Shown here: piece by piece, positions 19,340 through 27,751 of the stretch
How the letters are laid out: each line of letters opens with the position of its first letter
Numbering within the stretch: position 1 is the stretch's first letter
DNA from: Alphaproteobacteria bacterium
GTDB lineage: Bacteria > Pseudomonadota > Alphaproteobacteria > Rhizobiales > Amorphaceae
Direction of reading: 5' to 3'
Length of the DNA stretch: 64,000 nt
NCBI GenBank assembly: GCA_030431335.1
Contig: JAUIJH010000004.1
Coordinates: forward strand, 1-64,000
Program-made: the position numbers and the translations under genes
Notes under the pieces: model-generated
Databases searched by the model: none
What the model was told of the DNA's origin: nothing
What the model saw: the letters and a program-made list of their open reading frames with translations, nothing else

Positions 19340-20268
19340 GCCCGCGCGATTTCGCGGGCTATCGGGGCGGTGCGCCGGCCATTCGCTGGCCGGGCGGGGC
19401 GAGGCTGGCGGTGTCGCTGGTGGTCAACGTGGAGGAGGGCGCGGAGCTTTCCATCGGCGATGGCGACGAGGCGAACGAGGCGATCTACGAGGCGGTGGAG
19501 CGCGTCGACGGGGCGCGTGACCTGTGCATGGAGAGCCATTTCGAGTACGGGCCGCGCGCCGGCTGGCCGCGCATCCGGTCCGTGCTCGCGGAGCGCGGTG
19601 TGCGCGCCACGCTCAACGCCTGCGGCCGGGCGCTGCGGGCGACGCCCTGGATCGCCGCCGAGGCGGTGGCGGACGGGCACGAGGTGGCCGCCCACGGCTG
19701 GCGCTGGGAGCGGCACGTGCACATGGACGAGGCCACCGAGCGCCGCGCCATCGCCATGACCGTGGCCGCCATCGCCGAGACGGCCGGCACCCCGCCGCTC
19801 GGCTGGCACACCCGCTCGGCGACGTCGCAGCGCACGCGCGACCTCATCGTGGAGCACGGCGGCTTCCTCTACGACAGCGACGCCTATAACGACGACCTGC
19901 CCTACACCGTCGATACCGATGCGGGGCCGCACGTGGTGTTGCCCTATGCCTTCGACACCAACGACATGCGCTTCCAGAACCGCGGCGGGTTCGTGTTCGG
20001 CGCCGATTTCGCGCGCTATTGCGGCGATGCCTTCGACCGGCTGTACGCCGAGGGCGCGGCGGCGCCCAGGATGTTGTCGGTGGGGCTGCACACGCGCATG
20101 ATCGGCCGGCCGGCGCGCATCGGCGGGCTGGAGGCCTTCCTCGACCACGCGATGGCCCACGAGGGCGTGTGGTTCGCGACCCGCGCCGAGATCGCCCACG
20201 CCTGGCGCGCGGGGCTGGGCCTGCCGCCGTTCGCGCCGCGTCCGACCCCGGCGGCGTTCGCGCCATGA
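19330..20268 (+). CDS. PuuE-like polysaccharide deacetylase-fold protein (copy 1)
   Basis: 312 residues. WPGGARLAVSLVVNVEEGAE matches the N-terminus of PuuE, the metal-independent allantoinase with a NodB fold, in which EEG replaces the metal-binding TFDD. HFEYGPRAGWPRI and GHEVAAHGWRWERHVHMDE follow the same plan. PuuE hydrolyses the hydantoin ring of allantoin; whether this copy does so is unknown. It overlaps the BtpA gene by ten bases and the second copy by four. Confidence 0.82.
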   Translation: MPVGPRDFAGYRGGAPAIRWPGGARLAVSLVVNVEEGAELSIGDGDEANEAIYEAVERVDGARDLCMESHFEYGPRAGWPRIRSVLAERGVRATLNACGRALRATPWIAAEAVADGHEVAAHGWRWERHVHMDEATERRAIAMTVAAIAETAGTPPLGWHTRSATSQRTRDLIVEHGGFLYDSDAYNDDLPYTVDTDAGPHVVLPYAFDTNDMRFQNRGGFVFGADFARYCGDAFDRLYAEGAAAPRMLSVGLHTRMIGRPARIGGLEAFLDHAMAHEGVWFATRAEIAHAWRAGLGLPPFAPRPTPAAFAP

Positions 20269-21149
20269 GCCGCGATCTCCTCGGCTACGGCGGCGCCTGG
20301 CCGCAGTTCACGTGGCCGAACGGGGCGCGGCTCGCCGTGTCGGTGGTGGTCAACGTGGAGGAGGGCGCCGAGATGCAGGTGCTCGACGGCGACCCCCGCA
20401 GCGAGCGCATCGGCGAGGTGATCTCGGTGGTGCCGGAGGGCCGCGCCGATCCGGGCCAGGCGCAGATCTTCGCCTATGGCAGCCGCGCCGGCGTCTGGCG
20501 CATGGCCGACGCGCTGCGCTGCCACGAGATCCCGGCGACGCTGTTCGTCTGCGGCCGGGCCGCCGAGCGCGCCGCGCCGGTGCTGAAGATGCTCGCCGCC
20601 GACGGCCACGAGGCCGCCTCGCACGGCTACCTGTGGCGCGCCCACGCCGAATACGACAGCGCCGAGGCCGAGGCGGCCGACCTCGACCGCACCGCCGCCG
20701 CCATAAAGGCCGCGACGGGGACGGCGCCGGTGGGCTTCTTCTGCCGCGGCGCGGAGAGCCCGTGGACCCGCGCGCTGCTGGCCGAGCGCGGCTACCTCTA
20801 TACGTCCAACGGCTTCGACGACGACCTGCCCTACCGCGACCCGTCCGGCCTGCTGGTCGTGCCCTACGCGCTCGACGCCAACGACATGAAGTTCTTCCAC
20901 CCCAACGGCTTCGTGCGGGCGCGCGAGATGGTGGAGTACGTCGCCGACGCGCTCGACGTGCTGGAGGCGGAGGCGGCGCGCGGTTGGCCGCGGCTCCTCA
21001 ACATCGGCTTCCACCTGCGCATCGTCGGGCGGCCGGGGCGGTTCAAGGCGTTCAGCGGCGTGCTCGACGAGCTGGCGCGGCGGCGCGGGCGGCTGTGGAT
21101 CGCGCGCCGCGCCGACATCGCCCGCGCCTTCGCCCAGGCGGTGCCGTGA
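20265..21149 (+). CDS. PuuE-like polysaccharide deacetylase-fold protein (copy 2)
   Basis: 294 residues, a diverged tandem paralogue of the preceding gene: WPNGARLAVSVVVNVEEGAE, AYGSRAGVWRMADAL, GHEAASHGYLWRAHAEYDSAE, and DDDLPYRDPSG match copy 1 and PuuE. Differences include GFFCRGAESPWTR where copy 1 has GWHTRSATSQRTR. Retention of both, with overlapping starts, suggests either a heteromeric enzyme or two steps on related rings. The GTGA overlap with the racemase implies coupling. Confidence 0.82.
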   Translation: MSRDLLGYGGAWPQFTWPNGARLAVSVVVNVEEGAEMQVLDGDPRSERIGEVISVVPEGRADPGQAQIFAYGSRAGVWRMADALRCHEIPATLFVCGRAAERAAPVLKMLAADGHEAASHGYLWRAHAEYDSAEAEAADLDRTAAAIKAATGTAPVGFFCRGAESPWTRALLAERGYLYTSNGFDDDLPYRDPSGLLVVPYALDANDMKFFHPNGFVRAREMVEYVADALDVLEAEAARGWPRLLNIGFHLRIVGRPGRFKAFSGVLDELARRRGRLWIARRADIARAFAQAVP

Positions 21150-21799
21150 ACATCGCGCTGGTCAATCCCAACACCAACGCCGGGACGACGGCGACGATGG
21201 TCGCCATCGCGCGGGAGGCGGCCGGCGAGGGCGTGACCATCGAGGGGCGCACGGCGGGGTTTGGCGTGCCGCTGATCACCGATACTGTGGCGCTCGCCGT
21301 CGCGGCCGAGGCGGTGCTCGCCCTCGCCGCCGGTCTCGCGGGGTTCGACCGGGTGATCGTGGCCGCGTTCGGCGATCCGGGCGTGACGGCGCTGCGGCAG
21401 CGGCTCGCCGTTCCGGTGATCGGCATCGCCGAGGCGGCGATGGCCGACGCGGCGGCGGGCGGGCGCGCGTTCGCGGTCGTCACCACCACGCCGGACCTGG
21501 TGGGCGCCATCGCGGCGCGGGCGGCGCAGCTCGGCCACGCGCGCTTCTGCGGCACATGGTTGACGCCCGGCGATCCCCTGGCGGCGATGGCCGACCCCGC
21601 CCGCCTGGCGGACGCGCTGGGCGAGGCGGCGCGGACGGCCATCGCCGAGGGCGGAGCGGAGGCGATCATCATCGGCGGCGGCCCGTTGGCGCTGGCGGCC
21701 CGCCGCCTCGCCGGCACGCTGCCGGTGCCCCTCATCGAGCCGGTGCCGGCGGCGGTGCGCCGCGCCCTGGCGCACGACAGAAAGGCCGCCACGCCATGA
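21146..21799 (+). CDS. Asp/Glu/hydantoin racemase-family protein
   Basis: 217 residues, GTG start overlapping the previous stop. NIALVNPNTNAGTTATM at the N-terminus and ALAAGLAGFDRVIVAAFGDPG, GGAEAIIIGGGPLA are characteristic. The usual two catalytic cysteines (one after VxxACFGDP, one after GCAGM) appear as VAAFGDPG and IIIGGGPLA, with no Cys at either place, so classical racemase chemistry is doubtful. Family members include hydantoin and allantoin racemases, which fits the adjacent PuuE-like genes. Confidence 0.8.
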   Translation: MNIALVNPNTNAGTTATMVAIAREAAGEGVTIEGRTAGFGVPLITDTVALAVAAEAVLALAAGLAGFDRVIVAAFGDPGVTALRQRLAVPVIGIAEAAMADAAAGGRAFAVVTTTPDLVGAIAARAAQLGHARFCGTWLTPGDPLAAMADPARLADALGEAARTAIAEGGAEAIIIGGGPLALAARRLAGTLPVPLIEPVPAAVRRALAHDRKAATP

Positions 21800-23292
21800 C
21801 GCAGACGCTCGTCACCGCCGACCGCATCCTCACCGGCTTCGCGCCCGACGGCAGCGCCCAGATCGAGGCCGACGCCGCGATCCTGATCGAGGGCGAGACC
21901 ATCGCCGCCATCGGCCCGGCCGACACGCTGCGCCGCGCCCACCCCGATGCGCGGGCCGTCGGCGGGCGCGGGCGCGTGGCGATGCCGGGCCTCGTCAACG
22001 CGCACCACCACGTGGGGCTGACGCCGTTCCAGCTCGGCGCGCGCGACCAGCCGCTGGAGCTGTGGTTCGCCGAGCGCCTGGCGATGCGCGACGTCGACCC
22101 GCGGCTCGACACGCTCTACGCCGCCTTCGAGATGGTCGCCTCGGGCGTGACCACGGTGCAGCACCTGCACAGCCGCGCGCCGGGCAACACGGACGCGGTG
22201 GTGGACCGCGCGGCGCAGATCGTCGGCGCCTATGGCGAGATCGGCATGCGCGCGTCCTACTCCTTCGCGCTGCGCGATCAGAACCGCATGATCTACGAGG
22301 CCGACGAGGCGTTCGTGGCCATGCTGCCGGACGCGCTGAAGGCGCCGGTCGCGGCGTATCTGGGTGCGTTCGCGCTGTCGCTGGCCGATCAGGTGGCGCT
22401 GTTCCACGCGCTCAGGGCGCGCTTTGCGGGCAACCCGCGCGCGGCGATCCAGATCGCGCCGGCGAACCTGCACTGGCTGTCGGACGCGGCGCTGGAGAGC
22501 GCGGCAAGGATGGCGCAGGAGACCGGCGCGCCGATGCACATGCACCTCCTGGAGACGCCCTACCAGATGGAGTATGCGCGCCGGCGCACGGGCGGCTCGG
22601 CGGTGGCGGCGATCGACCGCTTCGGTCTCCTGGGGCCGCAGACGACCATCGGCCACGGCGTGTGGATGACGCCGGACGACCACGCGCTGCTGGCCGAGCG
22701 CGGCGCGTGCCTGTGCCACAATTGCTCGTCCAACCTGCGCCTGAAGAGCGGCACGCTCGACCTCAACCGCGCGCTGGCGACCGGCGCGCCGGTGGCGCTC
22801 GGGATGGACGAGGCGGGCCTCAACGACGACCGCGACATGCTGCAGGAAATGCGCCTGGCGCTGACGCTGCATCGGCCGCCGGGCCACGACGCGCCCTGCC
22901 CCACGGCGGCCCAGATTCTTCGCATGGCCACCGAGCACGGCGCGGCAACGACGCCGTTTGCCGGCACAATCGGCGCGCTGGCGCCGGGCCGCCTCGCCGA
23001 CATCGTGCTCCTCGACTGGGAGCGCGTCACCCATCCCTATCAGGATCCGGCGATCGCGCTGACCGACATCATCGTGCGCCGCGCCAAGAGCGACGCGGTG
23101 GAGACGGTGCTGGTCGGCGGCGACGTGATCTACCACCAGGGGCGGTTCGCCGGCGTCGACCGGGGCGAGACGCTGCGCGAGATCGCGGGGGCGCTCAACC
23201 GGCCTGACCGGCCGGACGAGGCCGCCCGGCGGCGCCTGGCCAAGGACCTGCTGGAGCCGGTCGGCGCGTTCTACAAGGGCTGGTTCGGGTAG
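21796..23292 (+). CDS. Amidohydrolase (AtzA/TrzN/8-oxoguanine-deaminase-like)
   Basis: 498 residues. Metal-binding motifs of the subtype with one metal are present: NAHHHVG (~63-69), MHMHLLETPY, IGHGVWMTPDD and GMDEAGLNDD. Related enzymes deaminate or dechlorinate nitrogen heterocycles, including guanine, 8-oxoguanine and s-triazines. It is the last gene of the seven-gene run and likely performs a hydrolytic deamination in the same pathway. Start overlaps the racemase by four bases. Confidence 0.85.
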   Translation: MTQTLVTADRILTGFAPDGSAQIEADAAILIEGETIAAIGPADTLRRAHPDARAVGGRGRVAMPGLVNAHHHVGLTPFQLGARDQPLELWFAERLAMRDVDPRLDTLYAAFEMVASGVTTVQHLHSRAPGNTDAVVDRAAQIVGAYGEIGMRASYSFALRDQNRMIYEADEAFVAMLPDALKAPVAAYLGAFALSLADQVALFHALRARFAGNPRAAIQIAPANLHWLSDAALESAARMAQETGAPMHMHLLETPYQMEYARRRTGGSAVAAIDRFGLLGPQTTIGHGVWMTPDDHALLAERGACLCHNCSSNLRLKSGTLDLNRALATGAPVALGMDEAGLNDDRDMLQEMRLALTLHRPPGHDAPCPTAAQILRMATEHGAATTPFAGTIGALAPGRLADIVLLDWERVTHPYQDPAIALTDIIVRRAKSDAVETVLVGGDVIYHQGRFAGVDRGETLREIAGALNRPDRPDEAARRRLAKDLLEPVGAFYKGWFG

Positions 23293-23295
23293 GGC

Positions 23296-24054
23296 TCAGG
23301 CCGCGGCGTCGGGGCCGGCGAGCCAGGCGGCGATGTTGTTCCACAGCGGGCCGTAGCCGGCCCAGTCGACGAAGGCGGGCGGACCCCAGTGCGGCCCGCA
23401 ATCGGACGCGAAGATGGCGCTGCGCCCCTTGCCGACCTCGCGCACGGCGATGAACGGGTCGCCGCAGCAGCTCGCCACCAGGTGCGCGTCGGGCCGCAGC
23501 GCGGCGCGGTTGTAGCCGAGGAAGTGCGGCCAGTCCGTCAGCCCCGCGACGATGGGGTGCGCGGGATCGACGATGTCGACGCCGACGCCGGCGGGCTGCT
23601 CGCGCCGGTCGTCGCCGGCCTCGAGGATCACCGGCATCACCGCCTCGACGGGGCTGTTCTTGTAGTTGGCCTTGGCCTGGATGCCCTGGAAGGTGAGGTA
23701 GCCGCCCACCATCAGGAAGCCGCCGCCGCCTTCGACGAAATCGCGGATCAGCTCGAGCCGGTTGGGGCTCGGCTGCGAGCGGGCGAAGGTGCGGTCGGGC
23801 ATCAGCAGCGTGTTGGTGCCGATATCGCTGAGGATCACCACGTCGAAGGCGTCGATGGCGGCGCGCTCGAAGGGGAAGGCGTCGGCGGCGATGTGGCTCG
23901 GCATGTAGGTGACCTCGCAGCCGCCCGCCCGCAGCGCCGCGATCATCTCGGTGCCGCCCTCGTGGTAGGACGACACGTCGAAGGAATCGAAGCCCTTGGT
24001 GTGGACGCTGTGGGTCATCCACGATTCGCCGGCCATGAGAATCCTGATGGGCAT
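23296..24054 (-). CDS. Glutamine-amidotransferase-like (GATase1-like) protein
   Basis: 252 residues from ATG 24054, which has GAGAAAG upstream; an in-frame ATG at 24081 adds nine residues. IRILMAGESWMTHSVHTKGFDSF opens the protein (first part IRILMAGESW), matching the cytosolic GATase1-like family often named putative glutamine amidotransferase. A Ser-Cys-Cys stretch (VASCCGDPF) lies late, but I see no clear Cys-His-Glu triad of a working glutaminase. It converges on the amidohydrolase with a 3-bp gap. Function unknown. The 115-bp gap upstream to mprF shows only a GC-rich stretch. Confidence 0.72.
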   Translation of the reverse strand: MPIRILMAGESWMTHSVHTKGFDSFDVSSYHEGGTEMIAALRAGGCEVTYMPSHIAADAFPFERAAIDAFDVVILSDIGTNTLLMPDRTFARSQPSPNRLELIRDFVEGGGGFLMVGGYLTFQGIQAKANYKNSPVEAVMPVILEAGDDRREQPAGVGVDIVDPAHPIVAGLTDWPHFLGYNRAALRPDAHLVASCCGDPFIAVREVGKGRSAIFASDCGPHWGPPAFVDWAGYGPLWNNIAAWLAGPDAAA

Positions 24055-24169
24055 GGTGCTGTTCTTTCTCGTGTCGCTCATTCGCGGGGGCGGGCGCCCC
24101 GGACCGATCGGCCGGCCAGTCCGATGCTAGCCCGATGCCAGCGCGGCAGGAAAGGCGGCGCGGTGGCGA

Positions 24170-26839
24170 TCAGCCCGTCAGCGGCGCGGGGGCGGGGGCC
24201 GGGGCCGCTTGCGGGATGGACGGCAGCGGGCTCGCCTGCGTGTCCTGCCGGCGCGGCCCGCGCGAGACGATGAGCGTGGTGTCCAGCATGATGCGGGCGA
24301 CGGAGCGGGCGCCGGTGTGGGCGAGAAAGCGCGGCCGCCAGTCCGGCTTGAACTTGGCCTTGTAGTCGCGCAGGCCGCTGAAATTGAAGAACGCGCCGCC
24401 GCAGCGATAGACCGTGGCCCCGACGCGGCTCCAGGCCGGCGCGAGGTGGTGCTCGGCGAGCCCCGACAGCGGCGCCATGCCGAGGCTGAGCCGCGCCACG
24501 CCGCGCTCCTTGAGGGCATTGATCAGCGATATGAACAGGTAGTCCATCGTGCCGCCCGGCAAATCGGGGCCGTAGCGCATGAGGTCGATGGCGGCCTCGG
24601 GCCCTTCGCCGCAGCGCCACAGCGTGGCAAAGGCGACGGGGACGCCGGCCGCGCGCACCACCGCATGGTCGAAGCGGGCGAGATAGGCTTCGTCCCAGAA
24701 GCCGATGGAGAAGCCTTTTTCGCGGCCGATCTGGCGGGACAGCCAGTCGTCCGAGATGGGCTTGAGGGTGGGCAGCAACGCCTCGGCGGCGCTTGCCGGC
24801 ACGATCTCGAAGGTGAGGCCGGCGCGCTCGGCGCGGGCCACCATCTGGCGATAGCGCGAGGCGCGCGAGCCGGTCATCGAGAACAGCGAGAGGTCGACCA
24901 CCGCCTCCTCGCCCAGCTTGATGAAGGTGAAGCCCGCCTCGATGTAGAGCGGCAGGGCGCCGGCGCTCACCTGGTAGAACGCCGGTTCGCCCCCGTTGGC
25001 GTGGGCCAGCTCGCGGAAGCGCCAGATGAGGTCGGCCGCGCCCGCCCGCGTCGATGCCACCGGGTCGCCCATGGCGAGGTGGGTGCCGCGCTGCACCTGG
25101 TACATGATGAAGCCGCCCTCGCCGTCGAACAGGAAGCGCTTGTCGCCGAGGAAGGCGAGGTTGGCGTTGGGGTCGGCCGCGTGGGCGACGGCGGCGGCGA
25201 GGCGGGCGGTGCCGGGCGCGTCGGCGCTGGCCGGGCCGGCGGGGCGCAGCGCCCGGAACGCGACGAGAAGCGCGAGCACCGCCATGGCGCCGAGGCTGGC
25301 GCGCACGGCACGGGGGCCGTCGGACCCGGCCGCGAGATCCAGCGTGTTGTGCCATTCGATATCGCCGTGGGTGGCGAAGCCGGCGGCGATACCGGCCAGG
25401 ATGATCGCCGCGATGGCGCCCAGGCGGCGCAGCGTAACGGTCTGGAACGCGCTGCCGGCGCGGTCGAACTGCCGCCGCGCCAAGACGAGGGCGACGCCGA
25501 GGGCGCCGCAAATGGTCGCCGCCTCGATCGCGAAGCCCCTGAGGAGGCTGAAGACCGCGCCGGCCGCCAGCAGCACCAGCGCGGCGCGGTGGGACGCGCG
25601 CACCTGCCGCTTGAGCCCCGCCGCGGCCACGAGCAGCGCCGCGCCGCACAGGCTGGCGGCGACGTGCGCGGCCTCGACCAGCGGCAGCGGCACGGGGGGC
25701 GAGAGGGCGTTCATGCGCCAGGGCGCGGCGGGCAGCGCGCCGCTGACCACCAGCACGGCGCCGGCGGCGAAGGCGGCCAGCGAGATGAGGACCGGCGCGA
25801 GCGGGCGCAGCACCGGCAGCACCATCAGCGGCACGGCGCTGAGCCGGCGGCGCTGCGGCGCCAGCTCGGCCAGCGCGAAGGCGAGGGCGCCGAGCGAGAA
25901 CGGCGCCACGTAGTAGACGAGGCGGAAGACGAGCAGCGAGCCCAGGAGGGCCGACGGTTCGCCGGGCACGGACAGGAGGATCACCGCCTCGAAGGCGCCG
26001 ATGCCGCCCGGCGCATGGCTGACCACGCCCGCCACCGTTGCCATGGCGAAGATCGGCAGGAAGAGGTGGAAGGCCAGCGCGGTGTCGGCCGGCAGCACCC
26101 ACCACAGCCCGAGCCCGGCGAGCCCGGTGTCGGCAACGCCGAGGGCGACGATGGCGAGGCCGGTGCGGGCGCCGGGCAGGGTGAGCGATTGCCCGCCGAG
26201 GCGGAGCGTGCGCCCGTCCCGGGCGATCCAGACGGCGAGCGCCAGCGTGATGGCGAGGCCGAGCGCGAACCCCGCCGGCGCGGGCAACCCGACGAGCGGC
26301 AGGAGGGTGCCCGGCGCGCCCAAGAGGCTCAGCCCGGCCAGCCCCACGATGCCGAGCCAGAAGAACACCGTGCCGAACAGGGTGACGCGCAGCGTTTCGC
26401 CCGTCGTCAGCCCGGCGCGGCCGTAGCGGCGCAGGCGCACCGCGCCGCCGGTGACGATGCCGAACCCCAGCACGAAGGTGAACGACCAGCTGATGAACCC
26501 GGTCAACGCCGCGAGCCGCGGCGCCACCCGTGCGCCAGCCTGGTGCAAGGCGAGCCGCTCGAATCCGATCAGCGCGGCGTAGGAGCCCGCGCTCGCCGCC
26601 GCCGCGGCGACGAGGGCGAGGCCGCTCGTCGCGCCCACGGCGCTCGCCACGTCGCTGGCGGCGACGCCCTCCAGCATGTCGACGAGCAGGACCGCGACGG
26701 CGCCGGCAAGGCCGAGCGCCGCCAGCGCGCCGAGGCGGCGGGGGTTGAACAGCGCCTTCTTCGACGCGGCGAACGCCCGCAGGCGCGCGAGGGCGCGTCG
26801 GGCGGACCGGGGAAGTTCGGAGGGGGCAGAGCTTGGCAT
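24170..26839 (-). CDS. mprF: Bifunctional lysylphosphatidylglycerol synthetase/flippase MprF
   Basis: 889 residues from ATG 26839; a GTG 33 bases upstream is less likely. The N-terminal ~550 residues hold about 14 membrane helices (flippase, with VVSHAPGGIGAFE). The C-terminal ~330 residues are the cytosolic aminoacyl-tRNA:phosphatidylglycerol transferase (DUF2156, FLGDKRFLFDGEGGFIMYQV and MDYLFISLINALKERG). It adds lysine from tRNA to phosphatidylglycerol, lowering surface charge and giving resistance to cationic peptides; in rhizobia this gene is called lpiA. The partner lipase atvA/acvB is not next to it. The C-terminus ends in an Ala-Pro tail. Confidence 0.9.
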   Translation of the reverse strand: MPSSAPSELPRSARRALARLRAFAASKKALFNPRRLGALAALGLAGAVAVLLVDMLEGVAASDVASAVGATSGLALVAAAAASAGSYAALIGFERLALHQAGARVAPRLAALTGFISWSFTFVLGFGIVTGGAVRLRRYGRAGLTTGETLRVTLFGTVFFWLGIVGLAGLSLLGAPGTLLPLVGLPAPAGFALGLAITLALAVWIARDGRTLRLGGQSLTLPGARTGLAIVALGVADTGLAGLGLWWVLPADTALAFHLFLPIFAMATVAGVVSHAPGGIGAFEAVILLSVPGEPSALLGSLLVFRLVYYVAPFSLGALAFALAELAPQRRRLSAVPLMVLPVLRPLAPVLISLAAFAAGAVLVVSGALPAAPWRMNALSPPVPLPLVEAAHVAASLCGAALLVAAAGLKRQVRASHRAALVLLAAGAVFSLLRGFAIEAATICGALGVALVLARRQFDRAGSAFQTVTLRRLGAIAAIILAGIAAGFATHGDIEWHNTLDLAAGSDGPRAVRASLGAMAVLALLVAFRALRPAGPASADAPGTARLAAAVAHAADPNANLAFLGDKRFLFDGEGGFIMYQVQRGTHLAMGDPVASTRAGAADLIWRFRELAHANGGEPAFYQVSAGALPLYIEAGFTFIKLGEEAVVDLSLFSMTGSRASRYRQMVARAERAGLTFEIVPASAAEALLPTLKPISDDWLSRQIGREKGFSIGFWDEAYLARFDHAVVRAAGVPVAFATLWRCGEGPEAAIDLMRYGPDLPGGTMDYLFISLINALKERGVARLSLGMAPLSGLAEHHLAPAWSRVGATVYRCGGAFFNFSGLRDYKAKFKPDWRPRFLAHTGARSVARIMLDTTLIVSRGPRRQDTQASPLPSIPQAAPAPAPAPLTG

Positions 26840-27003
26840 GGCCGGCACGATGCGCGCCGCAGCTGGCACCACGGTGTCCTTGCGACGCCGCCGCCCGCCC
26901 CTTCGCCCCGCACGATGCGCATAGCAATTTTACCGCCGCGGCATGGGTGGGCGGCCGCGAGGCTCCACTGTTGGCCACGGAGCGCTTGCGGTTCGCCGGG
27001 CGG

Positions 27004-27630
27004 CTACGTGGAGAGCGGCGGGCGGTCCGGATGGGTCGCGAGGCCGTCGACGAAGATGTCGAGGAGGCGGACGACGCTCTCCTGCCAGCCGAGCTGGTCG
27101 CGGGAGTAGGCGAGGCCGATCATCACGCGCAGGATCTCGTCGGGGGTGATGTCCTCGCGCACCTGGCCGGCGGCCCTCGCGCGCTCCAGAAGCCGTGCCA
27201 GACAGCCCCGGATGCGCGCGGCCGAATCGACGTAGATCTCCGCCGAGGCGTCGACCGCCGGCGCCAGTGCCGCGATCATGCCCTTTTTGGTCGCTACCAT
27301 GCGCACGCTGGCACGCAGCCACGCCCGGATCGCCTCGAGAGGGGCGGTGTCGCCGTCGCCGAGGCGGCGGGCTAGCTCGACAAGCTCGTCCACCTCGCGC
27401 CGATACACCGCCTGGAACAGCGCCTCGCGCGTGGGAAAATGCCGGTAGAGCGTGCCGATCCCGACCCCGGCCGAACGCGCGACGGCCTCCAGGCTCGCGT
27501 CCGGACCGCCGGCGCGGAACACGTCCGCAGCGGCCGCGAGCAGCCGCGCTCGGTTGCGCACCGAATCGGCCCGCGGCTTGCGCTTGGGCGTGTCGTCGCA
27601 GGGTTCGGAGCTAGTTACGAGATCCTCCAA
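27004..27630 (-). CDS. TetR-family transcriptional regulator
   Basis: 208 residues from a TTG at 27630; a GTG at 27561 is an alternative that shortens the basic N-terminus. The helix-turn-helix is ASLEAVARSAGVGIGTLYRHFP (GVGIGTLYRHF at ~55-65). The C-terminal ligand domain is typical in length. It is divergent from the molybdenum hydroxylase operon and a 17-bp palindrome sits within that operon's promoter, so it is very likely its repressor. The gap to mprF (26840-27003) contains a TAAAAT patch on the leftward strand at 26932-26927 but no clear -35. Confidence 0.88.
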   Translation of the reverse strand: MEDLVTSSEPCDDTPKRKPRADSVRNRARLLAAAADVFRAGGPDASLEAVARSAGVGIGTLYRHFPTREALFQAVYRREVDELVELARRLGDGDTAPLEAIRAWLRASVRMVATKKGMIAALAPAVDASAEIYVDSAARIRGCLARLLERARAAGQVREDITPDEILRVMIGLAYSRDQLGWQESVVRLLDIFVDGLATHPDRPPLST

Positions 27631-27631
27631 C

Positions 27632-27659
27632 TTGAAAACGGAGGCAGCCTCCGTATATT
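27632..27659 (+). promoter_or_regulatory. Promoter with a 17-bp palindromic operator filling its spacer (tetR / hydroxylase operon)
   Basis: TTGAAA (27632-27637), 16-bp spacer, TATATT (27654-27659) directs transcription to the hydroxylase genes. The perfect palindrome ACGGAGGCAGCCTCCGT (27638-27654) fills the spacer and also lies 8 bp from the tetR start. A repressor here would block both genes, the usual autoregulated TetR arrangement. The 5' leader to the first ATG (27752) is about 85 bp with GGAGGG before the start. Confidence 0.75.
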
Positions 27660-27751
27660 GCCATTCGCAGACCGGCCCTTCGCAGAGCGCGCATCACCGC
27701 ACATGGGGCGACGGCCCGGCTTGTCACGTCATACCACCCAATGGAGGGACG

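Noticed and set aside
24209-27109. A 966-codon open frame on the + strand opposite mprF, and many similar long frames opposite ftsH, glmM, tolB and others
   Set aside because: In ~70% GC DNA the frames antisense to real genes stay open by chance. These translations are Arg/Gly/Ala/His-rich with no domain, while the opposite strand encodes clear families.
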